In this document: positions 1-11,085 of the stretch, in pieces | Numbering within the stretch: position 1 is the stretch's first letter | How the letters are laid out: every line of letters begins with the position of its first letter | NCBI GenBank assembly: GCA_022376925.1 | Contig: JAIOJX010000032.1 | Span: 201,434,939-201,498,938 of the forward strand | Origin: Tragulus kanchil | Taxonomy: Eukaryota; Chordata; Mammalia; Artiodactyla; Tragulidae | DNA: 64,000 nucleotides | Direction: 5' to 3' | The notes under the pieces: model-generated | Told to the model about the DNA's origin: nothing | Databases searched by the model: none | What the model saw: only the letters and a program-made list of their open reading frames with translations | Translations under genes and position numbers: made by a program

Positions 1-144
1 GAAGAGGCTGAGAGACAGACAGACAAGCGGGGGAAGAGCTTCCCAAAGGCCCGATTTCACCCTAACCATTCCTAAGACCCTGGTGTTGGCAGAGACGGTT
101 CCATGAGCCTAAGAGGTGGTTCCATGAGTCAAGACATCTGCCTT

Positions 145-459
145 GGGCTTCCCTGGTGGTCCAGTGGGTAAGGACCGCCTTGCAGTGCAAGGGGCGCCGG
201 TTCGATCCCTGGCCTGGGAAGATCCCACGTGCCGTGGAGCAGCTGGACCCATGTGTCCAATTACCGAGCCGGAGCTCTGGAGCGCATGCGCCCAGAGCCG
301 GTGCTCTGCGACAACAGAGGTCACTGCGATGGGAGACCCACATGGGCCAAAGACCAAAGATGGATGAAAATAGAGAAATGAAAGAGTAATAGAAGTGGCC
401 CACCCGCCCTCCTCCCTCCCCAACCCACCCCCACCTCTAAAAAGGAAAAAAAAAAAAAA
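145..459 (+). mobile_element. CHR-related tRNA-Glu SINE with poly-A tail and TSD
   Basis: It begins gggcttccctggtggtcc (tRNA-Glu-type head), continues with the B-box ggttcgatccc, then a body carrying ccgagccggagctctgg and gatggatgaaaat..aatagaagtggcc, a C-rich block and a poly-A tail. The flanks aagacatctgcctt (131-144) and aagacatccacctt (460-473) match at 12 of 14 positions, a clear TSD. Confidence 0.88.
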
Positions 460-540
460 AAGACATCCACCTTTTTGCCTCAGTTAGTTCACACTGGGGT
501 TCTGATCCTTCCAATCACAAAAGACCCAACATCCCCACCT

Positions 541-1007
541 GTGATGAGTTAATTTGTGTCCAAATCTGATGCATGAAAGTCCTCATCCCTAGTGCTTACA
601 AATGAACTTGCTTGGAAACAAGATCCTTGCAGATGTAATTCATTGAGATGAGACCACGTTGGCACAGGGCAGACCCCTGATCCAACAGACCTACATTTAT
701 GAAAACAGGAAACTCAGACACGGAGATAGGCACACGCTCACAGAGGGAGAAACTCAGGTGAGGGTGAAGGTGGAGATCAAGTGATGCTTCTACAAGCCAA
801 AGAACACCACAGGGGCCTGCAAACCTCCAGAAGCAAGGGGAGAGACACGCAGCAGGGCCTCCTGGATGCCCTCAGGTGAACTATCCTTGCCGACACTGGG
901 ATCTTGGCCTTCCAGCCGCCAGGACTACACAACAATCGACTCCTGCTGTGTAAGCCACCTGATTTGCGGTACCTCGTTATCAAAGTCCCAGCAAATTAAT
1001 ACACCTC
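541..1007 (+). mobile_element. MaLR-type LTR relic (MLT1-like)
   Basis: This non-coding solo LTR relic contains ttgtgtccaaa..catgaaagtcc near its start, ccttgcagatgtaatt, gtgatgcttctacaagcca in the middle, and tgtgtaagccacctgat..ggtacctcgttat..aaattaatacac at its end. All are hallmarks of the mammalian MaLR (ERVL-MaLR) LTR layout. Subfamily assignment is from memory. Confidence 0.72.
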
Positions 1008-1079
1008 CAGCAAAGCTCCCTGTCCTTCCAGCCCTGCTAATTTGCTCTCAGCAGGAAACGAGTTGTAGTCAGCCCTGGC

Positions 1080-1375
1080 CACCACATGGCCCAGCTTCGT
1101 GTGCCCATGAGCCTCCCTCCTTAAATCTCCCTCATCCTCTGAAGGCCAGTTCAAGGCCCACCTCCTCCAAGAACCCCCTTCTGAACCTGCCCTGAACTTC
1201 TCCTGCATCAGACCCACACACAGCTAAGCACTTAATTCTCTTCTAACTGGAATGTTCTATCTGCCTGGTTTTGGAAGGGCGGGAGGAAGGGACGTCGATG
1301 TGACGTTTTCTATATCCTCCACGGCATTGGCACAGAGCTAAGAACCTATCAGTCACTCAACAAACCTGAGTGAGC
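1080..1375 (+). mobile_element. L2 LINE 3'-end relic
   Basis: The phrases cagttcaaggcccacctcc followed by tccaagaacccccttctgaacc and later ctaagcacttaattctc follow the L2 3' UTR order (sample of pairs: accession of cacctcctccaggaagcc, then agcacttaattc, then ggcacatagtagg). It is diverged and non-coding. Confidence 0.6.
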
Positions 1376-1799
1376 AAAGCATCAGTCAGTGAGTGGGGCC
1401 GCCATGAGCCAGGGCTCCTTCTCCACAGAACAGCCTGGGCACAGCAGCTCAGCTGAGGGTTTGGGCATCACCCACGGGACCAACCCCAAAGTCAAGGAGC
1501 ACCTCCAAGCATGGTCTGTGGGCTGAGGGTGAACTGGTGAGCACATGGGTATAATTGCCCCAAACCACAGATGAGGTTGATAGAAGGATATAAAGAACAG
1601 AATCCTATCCCCTTGAGCGATGAATTTAGGAAAAGACAGCTTCCTCAAAGTCCACAGGGAACGACAAGGTCCCAAGAAGGGTGGAAGCTACCTGAGGGCC
1701 TCTGGGTTTCACTGAGAGCAAGACTAGCCTCGTTTCCTGTGCCAACCTCCTCCTTCTGGGCGCTAAGCTTCCAACCCTGAACAGACCAGTCCAGGAGGA
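1376..1799. other. Unique intronic sequence, nothing recognised
   Basis: No repeat, exon or RNA gene could be recognised here. Short open frames on both strands have no protein features. Confidence 0.5.
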
Positions 1800-1960
1800 T
1801 GAGCCCTGGATCAGGAGTCAGAAGACCTGGGTTCTAGTCCTGCTTTTACCACTAAGCAGCTGTGCCATTCTGGACAAGTTACTTCGCCTCTCGGAGCCTC
1901 AGTTTCCTTCTTTGTGAAAAACCAGGCTTGGAAAAGATGACTTCAAAATCCTTATAACTC
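1800..1960 (+). mobile_element. MIR SINE relic
   Basis: This has the MIR core order: agtcagaagacctgggttc, then gctgtgccattctggacaag, then ctcggagcctcagtttcc. It is old and diverged. Confidence 0.8.
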
Positions 1961-2159
1961 ATGAATTTGTGATGCTCTTGGATAACTTGTATCTAAAGCA
2001 GCTGCCTACAGACAGTGAAGGCTGAATGAGAAGATAGAGCATTTGTCAAACCCCAGGAAGATCCTGGCACCACGGTGAGGGGCTGGATATAGACTGAGGA
2101 TTCTCTTACTGCTTCATTTCTTCCTCAGAACCCTATACACGACAAACACAGCTCACAGC

Positions 2160-2297
2160 CACTGGGATTCACTATAAGCCAGGCACTGCGTTATAGACGG
2201 TCTAGTCTTTCAATCCTCATCACAGACCTATTAATGCAAAGGTTCTGTTATTACTCCTGCTTGCAGATGAGGAAACTAAGGCTCAGAAAAAGACTAA
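2160..2297 (-). mobile_element. MIR SINE relic, antisense
   Basis: Contains gccaggcactgcgttata..caatcctcatcacagacc..ttactcctgcttgcagatgagg and aaactaaggctcagaaa, the reverse-sense MIR layout. Confidence 0.65.
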
Positions 2298-2302
2298 TGA
2301 GA

Positions 2303-2445
2303 GGCCTTCCTGGTGGTCCAGTGGCTAAGACTCTGCATTCTCAATACAGGGAGCCAAGGTTCCATCTCTGATCAGGAGACTAGATCTCGCATACCACAAC
2401 TAAGACCAGATATGGCCAAATAAATAAAGGAAATACATAAATTTA
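2303..2445 (+). mobile_element. Short tRNA-Glu-derived SINE
   Basis: Head ggccttcctggtggtccagtggctaagac, then aggttccatctctgatcaggagactagatc, and a caaataaataaa tail. This is the compact ruminant tRNA-Glu SINE (SINE2/CHR-like), moderately diverged. Confidence 0.8.
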
Positions 2446-3007
2446 AGAGAACAAAAAGAAAGAAGCAATAATACAGTTAGAATATGGTAGCATTTGGGAT
2501 CTGGGCAGAGCCTGTTTTATTAACCTTTATGCCATGCTACCTCAGAAATGATCCTTTAGCTCCTTCGAGAAGTGGAACCCTGGCCTACCGTAAGCCTGTC
2601 ATTTAAATAGCCCCAGACACACCCTCCTACAGCACTCCACAAGCTCGTACAGGATATTCCACAAAACAGTGTGACCCAGACTGAGGCGGGGGAAGAACAG
2701 GCATCTCTGAGGACTCCAGGCCCACCACCCACAGTCAGGATGTCTTGCATCTGATGGAGCGTCTCCGTGCACATTATAAGCCTTTAATAAGTGTCTCCTG
2801 TGTGCCGGGCACTGGACAGACAATGCTCCAGGGAAACCCCAAGACAAGCGGGAAGGAACCTGACATGCCAGGAACATACACTGACTTCTGAGATGGCCAG
2901 CCCACTAGGCTGGTGAGAAGGCCACCTGTTCGAGGAGACAGGGGCATCTGAAACAGCTCCGCGAGTCAACCCAACCACCAACACCCACTATGTGCAGAGT
3001 CCACACT
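2446..3007. other. Unique intronic sequence ending in a TSD for BovB
   Basis: Nothing recognised apart from ctatgtgcagagtccacact at 2988-3007, the left target-site copy of the BovB insertion that follows. Confidence 0.5.
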
Positions 3008-3422
3008 GTAGGGGCGTGGCAGTTGGACCATAAAGAAGATTGAGCACCAAAGAATTGGTGCTTTCGAACTGTGGCTTTGGAGAACACCCTTCAGAGTCCC
3101 TAGGAGATCAAACCAGTCAATCCTAAAGGAAGTCAACCCTGAATATTCACTGGAAGGACTGATGCTGAAGCTGAGGCTCCAATACTTTGGCCACCTGATG
3201 CAAAGAGACAACTCATTGGAAAAGGCTCTGATGCTGGGAAAGGTTGAAGGCAAAAGGAGAAGGAGATGACAGAGGACGAGGTGGCTGGATGGCATCACCA
3301 AATCAATGGAGGTGAGTTTGAGCAAACTCCGGGAGATGGTGAAGGACAGGGAAGCCTGGCGTGCTGCAGTTCAGGGGGTCGCAAAGAGTCAGGCACGACT
3401 GAGTGACTGAACAAAAGAACAG
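3008..3422 (+). mobile_element. 5'-truncated BovB LINE 3' end with 20-bp TSD
   Basis: Carries the C-terminal coding remnant and 3' end of BovB in sense: gattgagcaccaaagaattgg, ggaaggactgatgctgaagctg, ctccaatactttggccacctg, and ggtcgcaaagagtcaggcacg near the end. The flanks ctatgtgcagagtccacact (2988-3007) and ctacgtgcagagcccacact (3423-3442) match at 18 of 20, showing a target-primed insertion. The reading frame is broken; no intact polymerase is present. Confidence 0.9.
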
Positions 3423-3594
3423 CTACGTGCAGAGCCCACACTAAGCCCCATTGAGGAGCCAAGATGGGGGAAGCAACCAGTCTTAACACAATGAACAACT
3501 GCGTAAGAGCGGCAACGGGGGAAACGCAAAAGAGCCATTAATCCAGACTGGGGGTACTTGGGGAGGCCCAGGGGGACCATGTCACCAGACGCTG

Positions 3595-3735
3595 TACCTT
3601 GGTTTCCCATCTGTAAAGTAATAACAGTACCCGTCTTTGAGGGTTCTAGTGAGAAGCTGATCCATGTGAAAGCTTTAAAGCAATGCCTGACGCCTGGCAG
3701 GCGTTCACAGTGTGTGTGTCTGCACGTGCGTGTGG
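3595..3735 (-). mobile_element. MIR SINE relic, 3' half
   Basis: The order tggtttcccatctgtaaagtaataacagt..gtgagaagctgatccatgtgaaagc..gcctgacgcctggcaggcg follows the end of MIR. Strand is uncertain. Confidence 0.55.
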
Positions 3736-4062
3736 CATGGTGGTGCTGAGCCAGGGAGTGGAAAGGAGGAGAAACAGGGAGGGAATGAGAAGACAGGCCT
3801 GAGGGGCACCTGCAGGTTGACAGGAGACACCTGGGTGGCCAGGGTGCAGCTGCGTGAAGAGCGGAGAGGGTGACGGGCCGGAGAGAAGCCCGGCGGGGAT
3901 GGGGGGAGGCTGCGAGGAGACAGTGCCTGAGGGGCTCCCTGGGGGCCCCCAGTCCACAGGCGAGAGAGGGACGTGGCCCAGGCTGTGCAAGCTCCACCCA
4001 GAAGCTACGGAATAACCAGAGGGAAGGGGTTCCAGAGACTGGAGTGGGCGCCCCCTGCCCCA

Positions 4063-6263
4063 GAGGAGCAGGCCAGGGGAGGGGTGCAGGGCCGGGGGGC
4101 GGGGCAGTGGCCTATAGAGGAACAGCCAGAGTAGCCGCCCCAGTCTCTGCCCCGGTGACGAATGGCGCGCCATCCGTCCCGGCTGACAGGAACGCTTCCC
4201 GTCATCCATCTCCTACTCGTTAAATTACCATTTTATGGCCCAAATCTCTCTCCCATAATTGATAAAAATCTCCTTTTGATGTTCGGCATTATTGGGGGAA
4301 AAATGTTTTTCTATTCTTCATTATGTTTTTAATATAAATGTATTTTTTATTGAGAGCTGCTGGGAAGGCTGGATGAGCCCAAGTGGGGAGGGAGGATCAT
4401 CTCCCCCTTGCCACGTGGGTCCTCCCTGCGCTCCAGCTGCCTCTGCTCCCTTCCCAGAACATTCGCGCACGGTAGCCCTGGGGAGGCGGGCGGGCTGTCT
4501 GGGGAGACAAAGGAGCCAGACGCCTGGACACACAAAGGTTGTGCTGAAGACCCAGAGAAGCAGATCCACAGACAGCTCGATGGGGCCCTTGGCTCCAGGC
4601 CAGCAAAGCAGCCCTCGGGGTGACCAAGGGTGAGCCAGCCTTGCCCCCGCCCCTGCCAGCGTGCCCGAGAACCAGGCGGGAGCCCCTGCCAGCGGGGACC
4701 GCCGGGGCTGGCACCATACCTGGCACACAGGCACGTTCCATCAGCGTGCGTGAGTCAATCAGAGCCGCGCAGGGAGAAGCTGGGTCAGCACTGGAGAGCA
4801 GGCAGCAGGGAGCAGGGAGCACAGAGGCAGGTGTCACCGGGGAGGGGAGTTTCGGGTCGGCCCCAGCCCTGCGGGTAGGAAGGGCTCCTTTGCCCTCGGT
4901 CCTAAGCGCTTCTCCAGCCCTAGCTCAACCCAGGGCATGCCTATCCCTGCCCACATCCCACACCCAACTCCACGGGACAAGGGATGCTGAGTCCAGCTGC
5001 CATCCTTCAAGTGAGGCAGGCATGGGGTGGTCCTAGACACACCACAGCCACCAGCTCATGACCCAGAGCGCCCGGGGCTCTACCTCATCTGTAGAGTCCG
5101 CCCAACACCACACAGCAGGCACGGCTGCAGAGCCTCAGGAAACGGCCCAGTGGGCTGCCGGCAGCCCCGGAGGAGCAGGCCAGGAGGTGCAGGGCCGGGC
5201 GGGCAGTGGCCTATAGAGGAACAGCCAGAGTAGCCGCCCAGTCTCTGCCGGTGACGAATGGCGCGCATCCGTCCCGGCTGACAGGAACGCTTCCCGTCAT
5301 CCATCTCCTACTCGTTAAATTACCATTTTATGGCCCAAATCTCTCTCCCATAATTGATAAAAATCTCCTTTTGATGTTCGGCATTATTGGGGGAAAAATG
5401 TTTTTCTATTCTTCATTATGTTTTTAATATAAATGTATTTTTTATTGAGAGCTGCTGGGAAGGCTGGATGAGCCCAAGTGGGGAGGGAGGATCATCTCCC
5501 CCTTGCCACGTGGGTCCTCCCTGCGCTCCAGCTGCCTCTGCTCCCTTCCCAGAACATTCGCGCACGGTAGCCCTGGGGAGGCGGGCGGGCTGTCTGGGGA
5601 GACAAAGGAGCCAGACGCCTGGACACACAAAGGTTGTGCTGAAGACCCAGAGAAGCAGATCCACAGACAGCTCGAGGGGGCCCTTGGCTCCAGGCCAGCA
5701 AAGCAGCCCTCGGGGTGACCAAGGGTGAGCCAGCCTTGCCCCCGCCCCTGCCAGCGTGCCCGAGAACCAGGCGGGAGCCCCTGCCAGCGGGGACCGCCGG
5801 GGCTGGCACCATACCTGGCACACAGGCACGTTCCATCAGCGTGCGTGAGTCAATCAGAGCCGCGCAGGGAGAAGCTGGGTCAGCACTGGAGAGCAGGCAG
5901 CAGGGAGCAGGGAGCACAGAGGCAGGTGTCACCGGGGAGGGGAGTTTCGGGTCGGCCCCAGCCCTGCGGGTAGGAAGGGCTCCTTTGCCCTCGGTCCTAA
6001 GCGCTTCTCCAGCCCTAGCTCAACCCAGGGCATGCCTATCCCTGCCCACATCCCACACCCAACTCCACGGGACAAGGGATGCTGAGTCCAGCTGCCATCC
6101 TTCAAGTGAGGCAGGCATGGGGTGGTCCTAGACACACCACAGCCACCAGCTCATGACCCAGAGCGCCCGGGGCTCTACCTCATCTGTAGAGTCCGCCCAA
6201 CACCACACAGCAGGCACGGCTGCAGAGCCTCAGGAAACGGCCCAGTGGGCTGCCGGCAGCCCC
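4063..6263 (+). repeat. Tandem duplication 1: 4063-5168 and 5170-6263
   Basis: Two direct copies about 1.1 kb long. The offset is 1107 at the start and settles to 1095. The first 100 nt of the second copy lack several bases mostly in homopolymer runs (ccccggtgacg becomes ccggtgacg; ggggggcgggg becomes gggcggg). One interior difference is seen at 4581/5676. The GC-rich unit contains an AT-rich block (about 4215-4365). See the finding on the duplication ladder. Confidence 0.95.
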
Positions 6264-6540
6264 CCGGCGTGGAAGGAGGCACTCAGGAAGCCCAGGGGGC
6301 AGGGTCCGAGGCAGCCTGTGGGAGGCCTCTAACAGTGGGGGGAAGGGCCTGGCCACGCGATGGAACACTGGGTACCAATGAGCAGGGCGGGGAAAGAAAA
6401 TGCTGAATCTTCTAGCAAAATAGCATCAGGGACAGAGAGCCATATCTTGTATCAGAAAACTTGTTTAAAGACCCAACTCCACCATATAAAGTCCCTCCAA
6501 ACCCCGGTTCATCACCCATACAAAGCATTCAACACAACAC

Positions 6541-6770
6541 AGAAACACCAGCTAATGCGTGCTGGCCACCTGCGCTGTGCCAGGTGTGGGCTACATGCTC
6601 CCCGTTCATTCATTCATTTCATCCAGGCAGCAAGCCTAGGAGGCAGGTACTGATATTGACTCCATTTAAACTAAAGAGGAAACTGAAGGACAGGGAAGAT
6701 AAGTTAATCATTCAAGGTCACAAGGCCAATCAGCCAACAAGCAGTCTGGCTCCTGCCCGCCTCAAAGGCT
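6541..6770 (-). mobile_element. MIR SINE relic
   Basis: The phrase aaagaggaaactgaaggacaggga..gttaatcattcaaggtcacaaggcc is the MIR core in the sense usual for its complement. The 3' half is copied at 7753-7866 by tandem duplication 2. Confidence 0.7.
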
Positions 6771-7151
6771 CATGAGGAAGCTCAAAGGCCAGGTGAAAGC
6801 AGGACCCCGCTGGGGTGCCTTTTCCTAGTTCTCACAAGGCTCTCTGCCCGCCAGCAGAGGTCCTGCGTGTACACAGGCAGAAGTGGTAAGGGTCAGCCCA
6901 GAGTCGGCCACTCACTCTGCAAGTCCCCTCCCCGGCCCGGAGGCCTCCACCCGCGCCCTGCCCCAGTCCCGGCAGCAGGCCCACCTCGTGGGTTCCCCAC
7001 CAGGAACCTCTCATACGGGCCAGCAGTGCTCCTCCCTCACTGCCCCGTCTTCTGCTTTTGCCTCCGTGGCTCCTCATGCCAACAGTGCCTCCTCTCTGCC
7101 ACCCTCACCAAGCTTAATAAATCAATGATGTTCTTGGGAGAAGAGCTTCTT

Positions 7152-7410
7152 TTTTTTAATTTTATTTGAAGGATAATTACAGAATTTTGCTGTTTTCTGC
7201 CAATGATCAACCTGAATCGGCCATAAGAATACATATGTCCCCTGCCTCTTGAACCTCTCTCCCATCTCCCTCCCCATCCCACCCCTCTTGGTTGTTACTG
7301 AGCTTCTGTTTGAGTTCCCTGAGTCATACAGCCAACTGCCATTGGCTATCGATTTTATGTATGGTGAGGTAGGTTTCCATGTTACTCTCTCCCTACAGTT
7401 CACCCTCTCT
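7152..7410 (-). mobile_element. Truncated L1 fragment with TSD; second copy at 8248-8506
   Basis: Starts with T-rich ttttttaattttatttgaagg and continues tacagaattttgctgttttctg, atacatatgtcccctgcc, ctctcccatctccctcccc and catgttactctctccctac, an L1 segment common in ruminants. Flanks gagaagagcttctt (7138-7151) and gagaagggcttctt (7411-7424) match at 13 of 14. The T-tract on the left indicates insertion on the minus strand. Confidence 0.75.
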
Positions 7411-8247
7411 GAGAAGGGCTTCTTTATCTCCATTTTGAACTTTTGCTTACACCTTACGCATCAGCCTCCACCTGGACCTACGGGCTATTAGGAAACAGTG
7501 AGGGATGCATTTTCCCACCTGGACCACAGTGGTTCTCATCGGCATTCTCACAGCCACTCGGGTCCGATGGTCCATTAAAAACATGGAGTCCTTGTCCCTG
7601 GGTGCCATGAGGGGTCACAAAACAAGGCCATGTCTAGACCCCACCCCATGGAAGCTCAAGGTGAAAGACTGAGAAAACATGTTTCAGAATATAGAAGCCA
7701 AATCCAATATCCAAAACCCACAAAGGTATTTCTGTGCTTCCCCGACCTCATCTTGACTCCATTTAAACTAAAGAGGAAACTGAAGGACAGGGAAGATAAG
7801 TTAATCATTCAAGGTCACAAGGCCAATCAGCCAACAAGCAGTCTGGCTCCTGCCCGCCTCAAAGGCTCATGAGGAAGCTCAAAGGCCAGGTGAAAGCAGG
7901 ACCCCGCTGGGGTGCCTTTTCCTAGTTCTCACAAGGCTCTCTGCCCGCCAGCAGAGGTCCTGCGTGTACACAGGCAGAAGTGGTAAGGGTCAGCCCAGAG
8001 TCGGCCACTCACTCTGCAAGTCCCCTCCCCGGCCCGGAGGCCTCCACCCGCCCCTGCCCCAGTCCCGGCAGCAGGCCCACCTCGTGGGTTCCCCACCAGG
8101 AACCTCTCATACGGGCCAGCAGTGCTCCTCCCTCACTGCCCCGTCTTCTGCTTTTGCCTCCGTGGCTCCTCATGCCAACAGTGCCTCCTCTCTGCCACCC
8201 TCACCAAGCTTAATAAATCAATGATGTTCTTGGGAGAAGAGCTTCTT

Positions 8248-8506
8248 TTTTTTAATTTTATTTGAAGGATAATTACAGAATTTTGCTGTTTTCTGCCAAT
8301 GATCAACCTGAATCGGCCATAAGAATACATATGTCCCCTGCCTCTTGAACCTCTCTCCCATCTCCCTCCCCATCCCACCCCTCTTGGTTGTTACTGAGCT
8401 TCTGTTTGAGTTCCCTGAGTCATACAGCCAACTGCCATTGGCTATCGATTTTATGTATGGTGAGGTAGGTTTCCATGTTACTCTCTCCCTACAGTTCACC
8501 CTCTCT
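8248..8506 (-). mobile_element. Second copy of the truncated L1 fragment
   Basis: Same as 7152-7410 at offset 1096, including both target-site copies. It is part of tandem duplication 2 and is not an independent insertion. Confidence 0.75.
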
Positions 8507-9034
8507 GAGAAGGGCTTCTTTATCTCCATTTTGAACTTTTGCTTACACCTTACGCATCAGCCTCCACCTGGACCTACGGGCTATTAGGAAACAGTGAGGG
8601 ATGCATTTTCCCACCTGGACCACAGTGGTTCTCATCGGCATTCTCACAGCCACTCGGGTCCGATGGTCCATTAAAAACATGGAGTCCTTGTCCCTGGGTG
8701 CCATGAGGGGTCACAAAACAAGGCCATGTCTAGACCCCACCCCATGGAAGCTCAAGGTGAAAGACTGAGAAAACATGTTTCAGAATATAGAAGCCAAATC
8801 CAATATCCAAACACAAGTGATAAGCACTGCCCCTAACAAAGGTATTTCTGTGCTTCAGCCCCTGACCTCATCTTTGGTTTTTCATCGAAGTTCAGAGTTG
8901 AAAAGAATGTTATCAGATACAACCATGTTATAGGACCATAAACAAAACTGGATCATTCACTGAAATGTCCTAAGGAGACTGGACTTGTCTGCATGTGTTT
9001 GGGGAGCAGGGAGGGGGCTGTGTGTGTGTCTGTG

Positions 9035-9036
<2 letters not shown>

Positions 9037-9071
<35 letters not shown>
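9037..9071 (+). repeat. (GT)n microsatellite
   Basis: Uninterrupted GT dinucleotide run of about 17 units, preceded by a shorter tgtgtgtgtc tract at 9019-9030. Probably length-polymorphic. Confidence 0.95.
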
Positions 9072-9072
<1 letters not shown>

Positions 9073-9556
9073 CCAAAGACAACTGTCCAGTGCGGCTGAC
9101 AGCCCTATTATCTCAGCCTGAGCCCCGCTATAACTCTCAGCCCCAAGCTCTCCACCCACATCAAATCTCCATCATCATCTCTGAAAGATGACTGCATCTC
9201 CCATATCATTAAGGAAATGTAGCTCCGTGCCATCCTTTTTGCTGGGTGCCTCTCCAAGTCCTCCTCCTCTCTTTCAGGCTCACCTCATGAAAAGAGCATT
9301 CAGAGGTCTCTCTAACGTAACCTTAGTCCCAGCGTTACACCTGGGCTCCACTCGTCACCAGCCTGAGCTCCATCTACTAGTCAACAGGACTATGCACCAT
9401 GCGCTCCTCATGTTTCATGCTTTCCACTGCCTGCATCTTTGATTGGCCCATTTCATTAACTAGTGACCTCTCCTCCAAACTCACCTTCTCCGATACCAGC
9501 CATCTTTGAGAACCTAGCTTAGACACCACGGGCTTCAAATAGCTTTCATCCCCCAA

Positions 9557-9616
9557 ATGTAACCTCTCTCTCTCCCCCTCCCCCCTCCCTCCCTCCGTCT
9601 CTCTGTCTCTCTCTGC
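9557..9616 (+). repeat. CT-rich low-complexity tract
   Basis: Runs of ctctctctc, cccctccccc and ccctccctccc followed by gtctctctgtctctctctg. Confidence 0.9.
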
Positions 9617-10858
9617 TCACCCCCTCACACACATACATGACATGATCAGGTATTACAGGGATGAGTGTCACTCCTGATGACCCTAAACTACCCGGGCCAG
9701 AAGGTTTTCCCCATTTTGGCTGTAGCCACAACTTCCAGCTCTGTACCTTTTCCCCTAAATACCAGCTGGTTAGACAACAGAGAAAAGGAAAAAAATAGGA
9801 AAATGAAGGAAAAGGTGTTGAAGAACAGAAGCGAATGCTGTTAGAGCTGACAGGGGCCCTTGTAGAACTTCTACTCCAAATGAAGAAGCTATAAGGATGG
9901 GTTGGCGGTTGGCAGAAAGAACAAACCCTGTCAGGTCCTCCAGTACAGAGCCAAGAGCTCCTGAGAACCAGGGTGGCCAACAGCCTCAGAACTTTGGCTT
10001 GGGTCTGCCCCATTCAGGGTGCAGAGGTGTCAGCCCCGGCTCCCTCCACAGCAGGGACCAGGCCCAGGAGTAGACCTGAGTCTCATCCAGCCCCTGGCTC
10101 CCCTCTGTAGGAAGGACCCGACCTTCAACACCCCTCCCTGACTCTCAAGCTCAGGCGCCATCTGCTGGTCATGATCAGCAGTGCACCTGGACCCACAACC
10201 CCAAGGACAGTCTCAGGAGACCAAGGCTGAGAACAGCCCCAATCCACTCCAGATCCAAGTGACTTTGGAAGCAGCAGAGGTGACCCCACCTCCTAGAGCT
10301 GCAAGACCTAAGCCAACCATTCAAAATAAAAGAAAAAAAGTAAGGTTCTTCCTGGTACTACAGAAACTTCTAAGGCACAGACACATAGTAAAGTGATTCC
10401 TAAAGGATTTCTGCCAAACAGAAGCTCTGTTACATAGGAAACAAAACACTGGCCAGAAAATGAGAAGATCTTAGGTCTCGTCCCTTCCCTCACATGCTGC
10501 TGCCTTAGCTACATGGTGCCCCCTCCCTGATGAGCGGCACACCCCCTAAATAGGCCAGTGCCTATGCCAGGACAGAACCCCTTCACCTGCCCTCACCTCT
10601 ACACTGACGGCATTGACCGCTGTCCAGGGATGAGAACTGATCCAAAACTAAATGTAAATCACGGAGTCCAGGAGAGCTGCAACCTCGTCCTCACCCCCCT
10701 GCAGGGGTGAGGACCAGCTCTGTCCTCCTTGGAGAGGGACCAGTCTGAGGACACTAAGGCCTTTGCTGAACCAGTCGCTGCCACACCAGCCTCGAGCTCT
10801 TTGGTCACCTCTCTCCTCTCCTTGGTGCGAGATTTAGGGATGACCGTACGGTCTTTAG

Positions 10859-11085
10859 GGGTTCCTTGATGCCTCAATGGTAAAGAATCCACCTGCCGAT
10901 GCAGGAGACACAGGTTCAAACCTTGGGTGAGGAAGATCCCCTGGAAAAGGAAATGACAACCCACTCTCATATTCTTGCCTGGAGAATCCCACGGACAGAG
11001 GAGTCGGGTGGACTACACACAGCCCATGGGGCCGCAAAGAATCGGACACAACTGAGCGACTGAGCGCACACCCACGCGCACATGC
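10859..11085 (+). mobile_element. Bov-tA SINE
   Basis: Full Bov-tA order in sense: gatgcctcaatggtaaagaatcc, atgcaggagacacaggttcaa, agatcccctggaaaaggaaatg, attcttgcctggagaatccca and gcaaagaatcggacacaactgagcgactgagc. Confidence 0.93.

Larger units (their letters stand above)
6656..8875 (+). repeat. Tandem duplication 2: 6656-7752 and 7753-8875
   Basis: Direct copies at offset 1096-1097. The end of the first copy is degraded: the sequence between tccaatatccaaa and the junction lacks about two dozen bases compared with 8806-8875 (for example the segment acacaagtgataagcactgc is missing). The join is ..cctcatc then ttgactccatttaaac. Confidence 0.94.
8876..10858. other. Unique intronic sequence with simple repeats
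   Basis: Holds the GT microsatellite at 9037-9071 and a CT-rich tract at 9557-9616. The rest is unique sequence with no recognisable exon or element; 9290-9520 has a faint L2 flavour that I could not confirm. Confidence 0.5.

Noticed and set aside
145..240. tRNA genes at the heads of SINEs
   Set aside because: A- and B-box-like sequences are present, but they belong to tRNA-Glu-derived SINEs; no separate cloverleaf with an anticodon arm was found.
541..1007. Active or coding endogenous retrovirus
   Set aside because: Only non-coding MaLR LTR relics are present here and at 36892-37403 and 43233-43634; no gag, pol or env remnants accompany them.
3389..4223. Overlapping open frames of 117-202 codons
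   Set aside because: Partly BovB 3' end and otherwise GC-rich intron. The frames overlap on both strands and show no protein family.
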